A stretch of 64,000 nucleotides of DNA from Prochlorococcus sp. MIT 0701 (lineage in GTDB: Bacteria; Cyanobacteriota; Cyanobacteriia; PCC-6307; Cyanobiaceae): positions 350,083 to 414,082 of the forward strand of contig NZ_JNBA01000039.1 of NCBI RefSeq assembly GCF_000760295.1. The letters are read 5' to 3'. The notes under the pieces are model-generated. The model did not search any database, was not told the origin of the DNA, and was given only the letters and a program-made list of their open reading frames with translations. Both the position numbers and the translations under genes were made by a program. This document shows positions 36,287 through 46,293 of this stretch, one piece after another (within the stretch, counting starts at the first letter, position 1; each line of letters starts with the position of its first letter).

Positions 36287-36691
36287 TCAGTTCTGCAGTT
36301 GCCTAGTACGAGCAAGCTGTATCCAGCGATTCGCCATAGCAAGGTCCACGCTCGATTGTCGATGGTTATTGAGTTGGCGTTGTAACCGTCCCGTCTGATG
36401 CACGACATCCTGTGGAGTCGCAGCGGCCAAAGCGGCTGCAGTGGCTAGCCCGGAGTGGATCAGCAAGGCAGCATCCGCCAGTTCTAGATCTAGATCACAA
36501 ACAAGTGCAGCCATGCCTCGCAATCGTTTCAGGTTGCGGGTCGTAGCAAGCCCTCCCTTAGCAAGTCGGTTGAGTTCCTGGTTCTCGAGGCGTTTCAATG
36601 CGCTCCATGTTGTGATCCCTGCGGCCACGAGCAGTGCTTGTTCGTCACGAAAGCTCTGAGGTAAATCTCCCAAAGGTTGATCAACCTGCAT
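36287..36691 (-). CDS. DUF4332-like helix-hairpin-helix protein
   Basis: 134 aa composed of short helix pairs: ALLVAAGITTWSALKRLENQ, AALLIHSGLATAAALAAATP and a charged C-terminal helix. These resemble the repeated helix-hairpin-helix units of DUF4332, which are non-specific nucleic acid or protein binding modules. No catalytic motif. It starts 11 bases inside the end of ycf51 on the same strand. Confidence 0.65.
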   Translation of the reverse strand: MQVDQPLGDLPQSFRDEQALLVAAGITTWSALKRLENQELNRLAKGGLATTRNLKRLRGMAALVCDLDLELADAALLIHSGLATAAALAAATPQDVVHQTGRLQRQLNNHRQSSVDLAMANRWIQLARTRQLQN

Positions 36692-37199
36692 CGCTTTTTT
36701 CGGCTAATGGCAGCGTGATGTTCTGACGCAAGTCGCGTATGACTTCACCGAGGATGACGGGTTGACTAACACCCTCTCCAGCCGATTCCAGTCTGCGTAG
36801 CCGCACATGCACTTCGCCACCGTTATATCCACCGCTATGCAGGTTGCCTGCTAGTTGCTCCAATGTGGCTTCGACCGCTTCATCCGGAAAGTCGTCAGGT
36901 GCCTGGGCAACAACAAGGTCCGTGCTGTTGTCAAATACCACGGGTACCACAAGAGCTCCTTCCACCTTGAGGGGGGGGGTATAGCTCACTCCAAAAGCCC
37001 AGCAGCTTGCCAAAAGAAGAAGGGTGAAGCTGGTAACTCCCACCAACCGGAAGCGTTGTACCCAACGCACCAAGAAAGCAATCAGGGTGATTACGCTTAG
37101 GGCTAAGCCTGACCAGGCAAGCCATCCGGTTGCGGTTTCAATCAGCTCTGGAATGGACATGGACTGGTGAACCTCAGGAGAACTACTTATATTTCGCAC
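36681..37199 (-). CDS. ycf51: Ycf51-like membrane protein (DUF2518)
   Basis: Two N-terminal hydrophobic helices (TGWLAWSGLALSVITLIAFL and LVGVTSFTLLLLASCWAFGV) precede a soluble domain with VEGALVVPVVFDNSTDLVVA and VHVRLRRLESAGEGVSQPVI. This is the layout of Ycf51, conserved in cyanobacteria and some plastids and without a known role. The frame begins at 37199, but ATG 37160 (MSIPELIETATGW) is the more likely start. It is divergent from the TamB-like gene. Confidence 0.78.
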   Translation of the reverse strand: MRNISSSPEVHQSMSIPELIETATGWLAWSGLALSVITLIAFLVRWVQRFRLVGVTSFTLLLLASCWAFGVSYTPPLKVEGALVVPVVFDNSTDLVVAQAPDDFPDEAVEATLEQLAGNLHSGGYNGGEVHVRLRRLESAGEGVSQPVILGEVIRDLRQNITLPLAEKSDAG

Positions 37200-37225
37200 G
37201 CTCCCAGGAAGGTTGACTCAAATCG

Positions 37226-40200
37226 ATGGGAGAGAAGAGTCAATCTTTGGCTAAAGGGCGATGGAAACGCCCTGCTGTTCTACTGCTAACGAGCAGCTTG
37301 GTTGTTTGGGTTGGCGCCGATCGAATTGTTGCTGCCCTTCTTGAACGTCTGCGTCCGCAACTGGAGCAACAGCTTTCAAAACCTCTAGGCCATCCTTTAA
37401 GAATTGGTTCCTATCAGGGCCTGCGGCCCTGGGGTATGGCCATTGGTCCAACTGAAGTGCTGTCTGGAAATGATGACGATTCCACAGCATCGCTCTCTGG
37501 TCTAACCGTCAGCCTTGCCCCAATGGCCAGCCTGTTCCGTTTGCGACCCGTTGCCGTACTCACCCTTGAAGGATCACGGTTAACGCTACGTCGTAATCAC
37601 AAGGGTTTGTACTGGGTCCCTGGTCCATCCAAAGGCGAGCCTCCCCCAAAGGTTGATCTTCAGCTGCGGTTGACGCAGCCCGCGAGGGTCCGCATCGAAC
37701 CGGCAAACTTGGAGTTCACCGCCACCACACGGGCAGACCTTCAGTTGGCGGAGGGATGGGCCAATGGCTCTGTCCAAGTTGTATTGCCAGATCGTGGAAG
37801 ATTCTTCCTAAAGGGCCGTGGGCGCTGGGATCGTTTAGAGCTTGAGGCCCATGCTCGTTTGGACAAAATCAGCCTTGAACCATTGCAGGGGCTTTTGCCC
37901 GGAACGCTGCCCATGCAAATGCAGGGTCAGATTGGTGGTGATCTCCAAGTGAGTCTTAATCAGGAACGTATGGGTTGCAAGGGAGCCCTGTCATTGGTTC
38001 GATTCCAATTAGCGGGTGGTCCCCTCAAAAAGTCACTCTCATCTCGTGAAGCCAAGATCAACTGTCGTCAAGATCGTCTTCAGTTACCTCTCAGCCAGTG
38101 GCGTTACGGCCCTTGGACCGCTTCTCTCAAGGGAGGTGCTCGTCTCAATCACTCCTACAACCTCGACCTCAAGGTCAACCAGCGGCAACAAGGGCATGCC
38201 TTCCAAGCCCGGATCAATGGACCTTGGCATGAGCCCAATCTGCATGCCAATGGCCGCTGGATTCTTACCCCAAAGATCCCCGTTAATGGTCCGCTGCAAC
38301 TGAACTTGCAGATGCGCACCAACTGGCGCAATCCCAAGGCCTTCAGGGCCGTTATTGACACTTTTGATGTTCGTGGTCCAGGTCTTCAGGTCCGTGCAAG
38401 GGGGCCCCTATATCCCGAGCTAGGGCTGAGCACCCAGCGCCTGGAGTTTGCCGGACCTGCATGGCAGCGCATCCCTGTGCTTGCTGAACTTCTCGGCAGC
38501 CAATCCTTGATCAAAGGCAAGCTTCAGCTTGAGGGCCCTTCATCGAGCCCCCAACTTCAGCTAAGCCTTGCTCAGCAACGTAATCCTTTACTGGAGACCT
38601 GGTCTCTGCGAGCGGGGTGGTCGGCAGATTCCGGTTTGCTCCGCTTAAGGCAGTTCAACAGTCCCCTGCTCAAAGTTGTGGCGGACTTGCCTCTCTCAGT
38701 TGATCAAGGACGCCTACGCAGTGGAGAACTGCAGGCCAATCTGAATTTGAGTCCTTTCCCTTTAGCACGTGTTGGTCCGCTTCTCGGCACCTCTTTGGCT
38801 GGAACCCTTGCTGCTTCGGGTCAGGTGAGAGGACCATTGTCGGCTCTTCGTCCAAATCTTTCCCTCCGGGTGGTGAATCCAGAGGCTGGAGGGTTGCGGT
38901 TGTTGGAAGATTGGCAAGGGAACTTGGCCGGACTCCCTGCTGGGGGCGGCACTCTGCTGATGGAATCTGTAGGGGCGGTGATCCCTGGGCAGCTCTCATC
39001 TCGATTGGGACGCGACTGGTTGCCAGAGGAGTTGGCGATTAACCGTGGAGACGGTCGTCTCTCTCTAAACGGCATACCAGCTCGCTATCGCTGGGAGTTG
39101 AACAACTTCAAAGTGGATGGGATTGAGGCTGCCCTGTCTTCAAAGCAGCGATTTGAAGGCGTTTATGGTCAACTCAACGGGTCAGGCAGCCTGGGCCTTC
39201 AACCCCTGGCCATGGAAGGTCAAGTCACCATCAGCAATCCAGGGCTGATGGGTCTGCAATTTCAACAGGCTTTGATTCAGGGGAGGGTTGCCAACCAGCG
39301 CTACAAGCTGACTGGTGAGCTGCTACCAGCGGATACTGGCCAGATCACTCTTGCAGCGGGAGGTCGCCTGGGAGGCGAACTCTCTGCTACGGCAAAGGCA
39401 CTCGGTCTAAGCGCGCGTTGGCTGACCTCTAGCGCACAGCAACTTTCTAAGCTTAATGATGTTCTTCCACCTTCAATTGGTCGCGCCCAAGATCTGGGCA
39501 CGCTGTTGATCCAAACCTTGGGAGGGTCTCTGGATGATCAGCTCAAAGTCTTGGCAGCGGCGCAGGCGTCCTTAAATCGTTTCGACCAGCGAAATCGTCG
39601 TAGCAAGATCATCCATCCAGAAGATCTACGTGGGCAGATTGATGCGGTGATCGATCTGAAGGGTCCCGATCTGGCCAAGCTCAATCTGGAGCTAAAGGCA
39701 AGCGGTCATCTCTGGACAGAAGGTGAGGATCAGGATCACGCCCTACAGGTCAAACCCTTTTTCGCATCGATTCAAGGACCACTGCATGGTGGGGAAGGGT
39801 CGTTTTCACTGCTTCACGTTCCCTTTTCTCTGCTTGCGTTGGTTGCACCTCTACCTCAAGCACTGCGGGGTGCTCTGGGGCTTTCGGGTCGATACAACCT
39901 GAGACGGGGAACCCCTGAGATCACAGCTGATCTAGTGATGGAAAGCGCCAGGTTGGCTGAAAACACATTGATCTTGGACAAAGGGCAGATCCTCTTGAAT
40001 GATGCCCTCCTGAACCTCGACCTCGCACTGCGAAGCTCTTCTTCCAAAGAGGCTGTAACCATTACCGGTCAAGTGCCTCTGGATCCCTCCTTGCCGATAG
40101 ACGTCAGGGTTGAGAGCCACGGCGACGGCCTACATTTTCTGGCGGATTTTGCTGAAGGTGCGGTCGACTGGAAGGGCGGTAACTCCGACCTCAAGTTGTT

Positions 40201-41662
40201 GTTTAGCGGCAGCCTTAACGCTCCTCAGGCGAATGGATTTTTGGTGATGCAAAACGGCGAATTCGTCGTCATGGAACAAGTTGTCAAGGGGTTGGAGGCT
40301 GCCATGGTTTTTGACTTCAATCGCCTTGAGGTGCAGCGTCTCAAAGCAAAGATTGGTTCGAAGGGCATCTTGCAAGGTGCGGGATCCATTGCCTTGCTTC
40401 GCCCTGCACCAGAAGACCAGCCCCTGACGATCGAGATCAGTAAGTCCCGTTTTAAGTTGCCAAAGGCTGATATAGGGGTGGCCGCCAAGCTCAAGCTCAC
40501 GGGTGCCCTACTGAAACCCTTGATTGGCGGTGAGCTCACGATCAAAGAAGGAACGATCTCGCCCGCCGGCTCAGGGTTTCTGCGACCGATCAACGCTGCC
40601 ATTCAATCCACCAAAAGGCCTGGAGCCGGAGGGGCGATAGCGACTTCCAGCAGCCCCAAAGTTGTTAATGCCAACACCCTGCTTGAGGAGCAGTGGGATT
40701 TCAAGAAACCCTTGGTCTTGCTTGGACCAGATGTAGAGGTCAGTCGGAGGAAGATGTTGAGCTCCGTTATGCCAAACATCCCCTCTATCAGCTTCGACAA
40801 CCTGCGTTTAAAGCTGGGACCAAATTTGCGCATCACTGCTAATGCGCTGGCCAATTTCAGTACAGAAGGGTTGCTCAGTTTGAATGGTCCCCTAGATCCA
40901 AAGCTTCAGGCTCGTGGTGTGATTCGGCTACTGAATGGGCGGCTGAATCTATTTACAACGTTCTTCAGTCTTGATCAGCGAGCTGCGAATGTCGCTGTGT
41001 TTACTCCTTCTCTGGGCCTAATCCCTTACGTTGATGTCGCCATGAACAGCCAGGTCTCCGACAGTATCAGCATCGGCACCGACAGTAATGCCGCATCTGC
41101 GAATGTATTTGATACCAATGGAACAGGTGCTCTTGGGGCCGGAGGACAGTTCCGCTTAATCAAAGTGATAGTGAAGGCCGAGGGACCTGCAAATCGTCTT
41201 TTCCAAAACATTGACTTACGCAGCTCGCCGTCACTGCCTCGTGCTCAATTGCTGGGGTTAATTGGAGGAAATTCACTGGCAGGGTTGTCGGGAGAAGATG
41301 GTGGTGCGGCACTAGCGACTGTGATCGGTCAATCTCTTCTCACGCCTGTTCTTGGAACAATCTCTGATGCTTTCAGTCAACGAATGCAAATTGCCCTTTA
41401 TCCTGCATACGTCTCGCCGGTTGTGACGAGTCAACAAGAGCGAGTATCTGGGCAAGTTCCACCCACGCTCGAGTTAGTCACAGACATTGGTATTGATATC
41501 ACTAAGCGACTTAACGTTTCTATTTTGGCGACACCAGACCGCAACGATATTCCTCCGCAAGGCACGCTTACTTATCAAATCAGTCCCAGCATGAATCTCT
41601 CAGGTTCTTTAGACAGCCAGGGAATTTGGCAGAGCCAAGTGCAATTGTTTTTCCGCTTTTGA
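37226..41662 (+). CDS. TamB-like translocation and assembly protein
   Basis: 1478-aa giant protein with one N-terminal membrane anchor (RPAVLLLTSSLVVWVGADRI) and then a long periplasmic beta-helical region of repeating short strands. The C-terminal 300 residues (LDPKLQARGVIRLLNGRLNL, FQNIDLRSSPSLPRAQLLGL, QRMQIALYPAYVSPVV, SGSLDSQGIWQSQVQLFFRF) match the DUF490/TamB domain. Such proteins bridge inner and outer membranes for lipid transport or outer-membrane protein assembly. Plastid relatives (TIC236) help protein import. Likely transcribed with the ROK kinase gene that begins five bases after its stop. Confidence 0.88.
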   Translation: MGEKSQSLAKGRWKRPAVLLLTSSLVVWVGADRIVAALLERLRPQLEQQLSKPLGHPLRIGSYQGLRPWGMAIGPTEVLSGNDDDSTASLSGLTVSLAPMASLFRLRPVAVLTLEGSRLTLRRNHKGLYWVPGPSKGEPPPKVDLQLRLTQPARVRIEPANLEFTATTRADLQLAEGWANGSVQVVLPDRGRFFLKGRGRWDRLELEAHARLDKISLEPLQGLLPGTLPMQMQGQIGGDLQVSLNQERMGCKGALSLVRFQLAGGPLKKSLSSREAKINCRQDRLQLPLSQWRYGPWTASLKGGARLNHSYNLDLKVNQRQQGHAFQARINGPWHEPNLHANGRWILTPKIPVNGPLQLNLQMRTNWRNPKAFRAVIDTFDVRGPGLQVRARGPLYPELGLSTQRLEFAGPAWQRIPVLAELLGSQSLIKGKLQLEGPSSSPQLQLSLAQQRNPLLETWSLRAGWSADSGLLRLRQFNSPLLKVVADLPLSVDQGRLRSGELQANLNLSPFPLARVGPLLGTSLAGTLAASGQVRGPLSALRPNLSLRVVNPEAGGLRLLEDWQGNLAGLPAGGGTLLMESVGAVIPGQLSSRLGRDWLPEELAINRGDGRLSLNGIPARYRWELNNFKVDGIEAALSSKQRFEGVYGQLNGSGSLGLQPLAMEGQVTISNPGLMGLQFQQALIQGRVANQRYKLTGELLPADTGQITLAAGGRLGGELSATAKALGLSARWLTSSAQQLSKLNDVLPPSIGRAQDLGTLLIQTLGGSLDDQLKVLAAAQASLNRFDQRNRRSKIIHPEDLRGQIDAVIDLKGPDLAKLNLELKASGHLWTEGEDQDHALQVKPFFASIQGPLHGGEGSFSLLHVPFSLLALVAPLPQALRGALGLSGRYNLRRGTPEITADLVMESARLAENTLILDKGQILLNDALLNLDLALRSSSSKEAVTITGQVPLDPSLPIDVRVESHGDGLHFLADFAEGAVDWKGGNSDLKLLFSGSLNAPQANGFLVMQNGEFVVMEQVVKGLEAAMVFDFNRLEVQRLKAKIGSKGILQGAGSIALLRPAPEDQPLTIEISKSRFKLPKADIGVAAKLKLTGALLKPLIGGELTIKEGTISPAGSGFLRPINAAIQSTKRPGAGGAIATSSSPKVVNANTLLEEQWDFKKPLVLLGPDVEVSRRKMLSSVMPNIPSISFDNLRLKLGPNLRITANALANFSTEGLLSLNGPLDPKLQARGVIRLLNGRLNLFTTFFSLDQRAANVAVFTPSLGLIPYVDVAMNSQVSDSISIGTDSNAASANVFDTNGTGALGAGGQFRLIKVIVKAEGPANRLFQNIDLRSSPSLPRAQLLGLIGGNSLAGLSGEDGGAALATVIGQSLLTPVLGTISDAFSQRMQIALYPAYVSPVVTSQQERVSGQVPPTLELVTDIGIDITKRLNVSILATPDRNDIPPQGTLTYQISPSMNLSGSLDSQGIWQSQVQLFFRF

Positions 41663-41666
41663 CCAG

Positions 41667-42581
41667 TTGACAACCGACTTAGCTCAGTTCATCGGTGTCG
41701 ATTTGGGAGGTACCGCGATCAAGTTAGGTCGATTTGATCAGCAAGGCCATCTGTTAGCAGAAACCGAGTTGCCAACCCCTCAACCCTCGATGCCAGGTGC
41801 TGTCACAGTTGCTCTTTGCGAAGCCATCGAAACTGTTGATCCAAACCATCATGCTGCATTCGTGGGAGTGGGCTTGCCAGGACCAATGGATGCTGAAGGG
41901 CGGGTCGCCAGGGTCTGTATCAACCTGCCTGGATGGCTGGAGGTTCCTTTAGCCGACTGGTTGGAACCACGACTGAATCGGCACGTCACCCTGGCGAATG
42001 ATGGCAACTGTGCTCTCGTTGGTGAAGCATGGCAGGGCGCAGCCCAAGATTTTCAAAACGTCGTTCTGCTCACTCTTGGCACCGGAGTAGGTGGGGGCGT
42101 CATGCTTGGGGGTCAATTGTTTGTCGGTCATAACGGGGCTGCAGCCGAGCCTGGTCTGATTGGAGTGGATCCGGAAGGTCCCAGCTGCAACAGTGGCAAC
42201 CAAGGATCCCTGGAGCAATACGCCAGCATTGGCGCCCTTCAACGTCTATGGGCTGGGGACCCAGAAGAATTAAGCAAACGAGCTGCTTCTGGCGATCGCG
42301 AGGCTCTCGAGATCTGGGAAACCTATGGCCGCAAACTTGGGGTGGGAATCAGTTCTCTCGTCTATGTTTTCACCCCTCAGCTGGTGCTGGTCGGAGGAGG
42401 TCTTGCAGGTGGAGCAGTTCATTTCCTACCAGCGGTCCGTAAGGAAGTAGAGAAGCGGGTGCAAGCTGTGAGCAGGGAGGGTTTGCAGATTCGCTCCTGT
42501 GCCCTTGGCAATGGAGCTGGTCGCCTGGGGGCAGCTCGACTTGCCCTTCAACGTCTCTTAAGTGTCGGCAATGCCCCTTGA
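41667..42581 (+). CDS. ROK family sugar kinase
   Basis: 304 aa with the ASKHA ATP-binding pattern: IGVDLGGTAIKLGRFDQQGH at the N-terminus, VGVGLPGPMD, LANDGNCALVGEAW and LTLGTGVGGGVMLGG. The ROK histidine is present (GHNGAAAEPG), but the zinc cysteines are replaced (CNSGNQGSLEQYAS instead of a CxCG-x-GC type motif). It is probably a glucokinase or N-acetylhexosamine kinase. It starts with TTG at 41667 right after the TamB-like stop; no better in-frame start is seen. A second, unrelated glucokinase (glk) lies at 55 kb. Confidence 0.85.
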   Translation: MTTDLAQFIGVDLGGTAIKLGRFDQQGHLLAETELPTPQPSMPGAVTVALCEAIETVDPNHHAAFVGVGLPGPMDAEGRVARVCINLPGWLEVPLADWLEPRLNRHVTLANDGNCALVGEAWQGAAQDFQNVVLLTLGTGVGGGVMLGGQLFVGHNGAAAEPGLIGVDPEGPSCNSGNQGSLEQYASIGALQRLWAGDPEELSKRAASGDREALEIWETYGRKLGVGISSLVYVFTPQLVLVGGGLAGGAVHFLPAVRKEVEKRVQAVSREGLQIRSCALGNGAGRLGAARLALQRLLSVGNAP

Positions 42582-42615
42582 GGCGTAATGATGAGCACAG
42601 CTGTGCCGCGCTGTA

Positions 42616-43932
42616 ATGACAACTTCTCCTGGAGTTCCTGAGCCTTCCGCCCAGTTGCTGCGACTTGCAGCAGAGGTGCGGCAAGCAGCCATGGCTCTTG
42701 GGCAGAGTGATGACAACCAGCGGCGTAAGGCCCTGATGGCAATGGCCAATGCTTTGCTGTCAAGCTCCGAGCAGATCGTGAGAGCTAACCGACTGGATTT
42801 AGAGAAGGCTCGAACGGAGGGACTTGCTTCTGCCCTGATGGCGCGGCTCAAGCTTGATGAAAGCAAACTCGTTTCGGCTATCAAAGGGCTAAGGCAGTTG
42901 GCTCAGTTATCTGATCCCCTTGGTTTGCGTCAGTTGCACCGTGAACTGGATCAAGATCTTGTGCTGGAGCGCATCACCGTTCCACTTGGAGTCCTGGGGG
43001 TAATCTTTGAGGCGCGTCCAGATGCGGTGATTCAGATCGCTTCACTGGCGATTCGCTCCGGCAATGGCGCACTTCTCAAGGGCGGCAGCGAAGCAAGCCA
43101 CACCAATCAGGCCATCATTGAAGCCTTGAAGAATGGTCTAGCTGAAACAGAGATCGATCCCGAGGCAATTGCCTTGCTCACGACCCGTCAGGAAAGCCTT
43201 GCCCTACTTCGGCTTGATGGCCTAGTGGATTTGATCATCCCTCGCGGCAGCAACGAACTGGTGCGTTTCATTCAGGACAACACACGAATTCCGGTTCTTG
43301 GTCATGCGGACGGAATCTGTCATCTCTATCTCGATGCCGCGGCGGATTTGAAGCAGGCCCTACAGATTGCAATCGACAGCAAGACCCAGTACCCCGCAGC
43401 ATGCAACGCTATTGAAACCCTGCTCATTCATCAGTCCATTGCACCGTCGTTTTTAGAGCTTGCTATTCCTGCCTTTCATCAGGCCGGGGTTCGTCTGCTT
43501 GGCGATTCAACTAGCCAGGCTTTAGGAGTAGAAGAGTCAGCTAGTGAAGAGGATTGGGCTACGGAATATCTCGATCTGATTCTGTCAGTGAAAGTGGTGC
43601 CTGATCTAGAGGGAGCCCTGGATCACATCCGTCGCTATGGCTCCCGTCACACGGAGGCGATTGTCAGCAATGATCAGGAGACGGCTGAGCGTTTTCTCCA
43701 AGCTGTCGATAGTGCCGGTGTTTTTCACAATTGCTCCACGCGTTTTGCCGATGGATTCCGTTATGGCTTTGGAGCCGAGGTTGGCATCAGTACTCAAACA
43801 CTGCCTCCAAGGGGGCCGGTTGGCTTGGAAGGGCTGGTGACCTATCGCTATCGGTTGCGTGGACAAGGCCACATTGTGGCGGACTATGCCAATGGTGAAT
43901 GCATGTTCACTCACCGGGACCTACCGCTGTGA
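42616..43932 (+). CDS. proA: Gamma-glutamyl phosphate reductase
   Basis: Second step of proline synthesis, reducing gamma-glutamyl phosphate to glutamate semialdehyde. 438 aa. [35 protein letters not shown] and [15 protein letters not shown] fit the aldehyde dehydrogenase fold, and [14 protein letters not shown] contains the active-site Cys. [20 protein letters not shown] closes the protein as usual. The folB start overlaps its stop by four bases. Confidence 0.94.
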   Translation: MTTSPGVPEPSAQLLRLAAEVRQAAMALGQSDDNQRRKALMAMANALLSSSEQIVRANRLDLEKARTEGLASALMARLKLDESKLVSAIKGLRQLAQLSDPLGLRQLHRELDQDLVLERITVPLGVLGVIFEARPDAVIQIASLAIRSGNGALLKGGSEASHTNQAIIEALKNGLAETEIDPEAIALLTTRQESLALLRLDGLVDLIIPRGSNELVRFIQDNTRIPVLGHADGICHLYLDAAADLKQALQIAIDSKTQYPAACNAIETLLIHQSIAPSFLELAIPAFHQAGVRLLGDSTSQALGVEESASEEDWATEYLDLILSVKVVPDLEGALDHIRRYGSRHTEAIVSNDQETAERFLQAVDSAGVFHNCSTRFADGFRYGFGAEVGISTQTLPPRGPVGLEGLVTYRYRLRGQGHIVADYANGECMFTHRDLPL

Positions 43933-44312
43933 TCAATCGTCTCCCTTTAGGAGCCATTCATGTTAACGATGTGCGCTTGTGGGCTCACGTGGGCGTGCTT
44001 GACCATGAAAGACGTGAAGGTCAGTGGTTCAGCTTGGATTTCAGCCTTTGGTTAGACCTTGACAAGGCTGCCCTGGATGATGACCTCAATGCCACTGCGG
44101 ACTACAGCTTGGCTATTGGTGCAATGCAACGACTCTCCTTTGAACTGAAGTGTTTCACCATCGAACACTTCAGCGAGCGATTGCTAGTGCTCTTGGAAGA
44201 TCTCTACGGTCCTGTGCCGATGCGAGTGCTTGTGCGTAAATGTGCTGCGCCGGTGCCTGGGTTTAGTGGCAGTGTGGCTGTTGAAAGGTGTCGCCATTGG
44301 CCAACACCCTGA
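43929..44312 (+). CDS. folB: Dihydroneopterin aldolase
   Basis: 127 aa from GTG 43929 in a GTGA overlap with proA (the frame opens further upstream at 43899). Folate synthesis enzyme of the T-fold. [51 protein letters not shown] and [18 protein letters not shown] carry the expected substrate and catalytic residues, including the Glu in the IEHF segment. Translationally coupled to proA. Confidence 0.85.
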   Translation: MINRLPLGAIHVNDVRLWAHVGVLDHERREGQWFSLDFSLWLDLDKAALDDDLNATADYSLAIGAMQRLSFELKCFTIEHFSERLLVLLEDLYGPVPMRVLVRKCAAPVPGFSGSVAVERCRHWPTP

Positions 44313-44333
44313 TCTTTGTTAAGGCGTTTCGCG

Positions 44334-44954
44334 ATGTTTACGCATGTCGCATCAGTGGACAAACCCCGTCGACCATTGGTGCTTGTACATGGTCTTTGGG
44401 ATACCCCGCATCTTTTTAGGCGGTTGGTGAAGGCACTCGAACAGCATCAGCTACCTCTACAGACCCCCCATCTGCCTCATCGCCTGGGAGTTGTTCCGCT
44501 TTCCAAGCTGGCTGAGACGTTGGATCAACTCATCGTTGAGCAGTGGGGGGCCGAGACGGTTATCGATGTACTTGGATTCTCGATGGGAGGGGTGATCAGT
44601 CGAATTTGGCTGCAACAACTAGGTGGATCACGACGAACGCATCGTTTTCTGAGTGTAGGAAGTCCACAGCAAGGCACCATCACAGCCCAGTGGATTCCCG
44701 CCTGTTTGTTTGCTGGTTTGGCGGATATGAAGCGCGGCAGCCCCTTACTGCGCCAGCTCAATGGCGACGTTGCAGCCTTAGAGGACATTGAATGCAGCAG
44801 CTATTTCTGCCGATGGGATGTAATGGTTTTTCCAGGCTGGCAAGCCGTGTTACCGGTGGGTGAGCAACAGGCCGTTCCAGTAATCACGCATCAACAATTG
44901 ATGTCTCATCCGCTGGCATTAAAGTTGCTGATTTCAAAGGTTCTCAGTAATTAA
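44334..44954 (+). CDS. Lipase-like alpha/beta hydrolase
   Basis: 206 aa from ATG 44334. The oxyanion region is PLVLVHGLWDTPHLFRRL, and the nucleophile elbow is DVLGFSMGGVISRIWL (GxSxG), like the esterase/lipase group related to triacylglycerol lipases. There is no signal peptide. It follows folB closely and is probably the last core gene before the accessory segment to the right. Confidence 0.85.
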   Translation: MFTHVASVDKPRRPLVLVHGLWDTPHLFRRLVKALEQHQLPLQTPHLPHRLGVVPLSKLAETLDQLIVEQWGAETVIDVLGFSMGGVISRIWLQQLGGSRRTHRFLSVGSPQQGTITAQWIPACLFAGLADMKRGSPLLRQLNGDVAALEDIECSSYFCRWDVMVFPGWQAVLPVGEQQAVPVITHQQLMSHPLALKLLISKVLSN

Positions 44955-44970
44955 CTTGGCGAAGTCGAAT

Positions 44971-44996
44971 TACCTGACCAAACTGAGCTACCACTC
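44971..44996 (-). other. Possible tRNA 5'-half remnant
   Basis: The minus strand reads TGGTAGCTCAGTTTGGTCAG, which matches the U8-A9, D-stem and D-loop of a class I tRNA. The 3' side of the D stem (GGTA instead of about GAGC) and everything beyond are missing. It lies between the lipase stop and the first of three membrane-protein genes. Chance is possible in 26 bases. Confidence 0.35.
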
Positions 44997-45012
44997 ATAA
45001 ACCGGCACAAAG

Positions 45013-45714
45013 ATGTGTTTCTCAGCTTCAGCCAGTTTTACGGCTTCAGCGGTCCTTATGCCCTTAGGACTTTATACTTACCATCTAGCGTCTGAAGCGA
45101 AACGTCCCGGTTACAAACCTCTGGCCCTAGTGCCGTTCTTCTTCGGGTTACAGCAATTTGTTGAGGGTTTTGTATGGGTGGGCTTAGGCCACGGAGAAGC
45201 AGTGGCTACACCGATCCAACCTCTCACAACAATTACTTCTGTTGGCTTTCTATTTTTCGCCTATTGCTTCTGGATGATATGGATCCCGTGGAGTGCATAC
45301 TCGATTGGGCGTCATTCCGAAACTGAAGGAGTCAAGAGAGCATTACGCTGGGCTTGGATTATTGGTACCATCCTTGGGATTTCATTCTGGCTGCCTTTAT
45401 TAGTACATCCACCATTGATCCAGCCAGGGCTAGAGACAGGCGGAAGAATCGTTTACAACGTCAACACCATCTTCCATAATTTTATCAATACAGAGCCTAT
45501 TGGAGAACTGATTTATTGGTGTTGGATTGTTATTCCTTTGCTGTTGCTTAAAGACAAAGCCGTAAAACTCTTCGGGGTCTTAATCGTATTATCTATAATT
45601 CTTACACTGATGACATATAGCATGGCTTTCAATTCAGTCTGGTGCTTCTACAGTGCCATTCTTTCAATTGTTGTTCTCTGGATCGTAAACCGTCCGGAGA
45701 TGCGTCGTGCCTGA
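45013..45714 (+). CDS. DUF6629-like integral membrane protein
   Basis: 233 aa, seven or so hydrophobic helices. The N-terminus MCFSASASFTASAVLMPLGL followed by a helix, and GLQQFVEGFVWVGLGH after it, is the pattern I associate with DUF6629, of unknown function. The rest holds regularly spaced helices (VGFLFFAYCFWMIWIPWS, AWIIGTILGISFWLPLLV). The next gene overlaps its end by eight bases (GTG 45707), so the two are coupled. AT-rich compared with the flanking core genes. Confidence 0.72.
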   Translation: MCFSASASFTASAVLMPLGLYTYHLASEAKRPGYKPLALVPFFFGLQQFVEGFVWVGLGHGEAVATPIQPLTTITSVGFLFFAYCFWMIWIPWSAYSIGRHSETEGVKRALRWAWIIGTILGISFWLPLLVHPPLIQPGLETGGRIVYNVNTIFHNFINTEPIGELIYWCWIVIPLLLLKDKAVKLFGVLIVLSIILTLMTYSMAFNSVWCFYSAILSIVVLWIVNRPEMRRA

Positions 45715-46273
45715 TGCTCTTCTGCAGGGCTTAAGTGGACTCAGTCAAGGCCTTGATTCCATGGCTGAGTTACTACTTAAAATGGAGGCCGGGGTTGGAT
45801 TGTTGCTGGCAGTTGGCCTTTCAATGTCAGCAGCACATTTCTTTTCTCTTCTTGCCAATCGTCTAGGTCCTGTTCAAATTGCCGTGCATTTATTCTTTGA
45901 TGCTCTTGGCCTAAGCCTAGCATTTCTAATGGGGATTTTCTGTGACAGCTTGATACTCACTTCTCTTAAAGCTGTACCTTTACATCCGATTAGTTTTGCG
46001 AACCATATGCTACCAGCAATTTGGCCAGGATTATTTTATATTCTTGTTGGGGCTCCTTATATTAGTGATCTAATTGCTGTAACACTTTTCGCCTGGATTC
46101 ACCTCAATGTAGTTGTTTTATTAAAAGCTCTTTATGGTATACCTCTCCAGCAAGGATTGGTTATGGCCCTTCCTGGTTTTGCCTTGGCACTTGTTTTAAT
46201 TGCGCTCTTGTTCGCTCAGCGGTGGAAATCAAGTTACTCCCAACTAGCCCGAGAAGTAGCTCTTAATCATTGA
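45707..46273 (+). CDS. Unrecognised five-helix membrane protein
   Basis: 188 aa from GTG 45707, which overlaps the end of the preceding gene by eight bases. About five hydrophobic helices (GVGLLLAVGLSMSAAHFFSL, ALGLSLAFLMGIFCDSLIL, LITVTLF-like IAVTLFAWIHLNVVVLL, GLVMALPGFALALVLIALL) alternate with short loops. The architecture recalls YIP1-type membrane proteins, but I cannot assign it. Part of a three-gene operon. Confidence 0.65.
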   Translation: MPDALLQGLSGLSQGLDSMAELLLKMEAGVGLLLAVGLSMSAAHFFSLLANRLGPVQIAVHLFFDALGLSLAFLMGIFCDSLILTSLKAVPLHPISFANHMLPAIWPGLFYILVGAPYISDLIAVTLFAWIHLNVVVLLKALYGIPLQQGLVMALPGFALALVLIALLFAQRWKSSYSQLAREVALNH

Positions 46274-46293
46274 ATTGGAGCTGATCTTAGATC

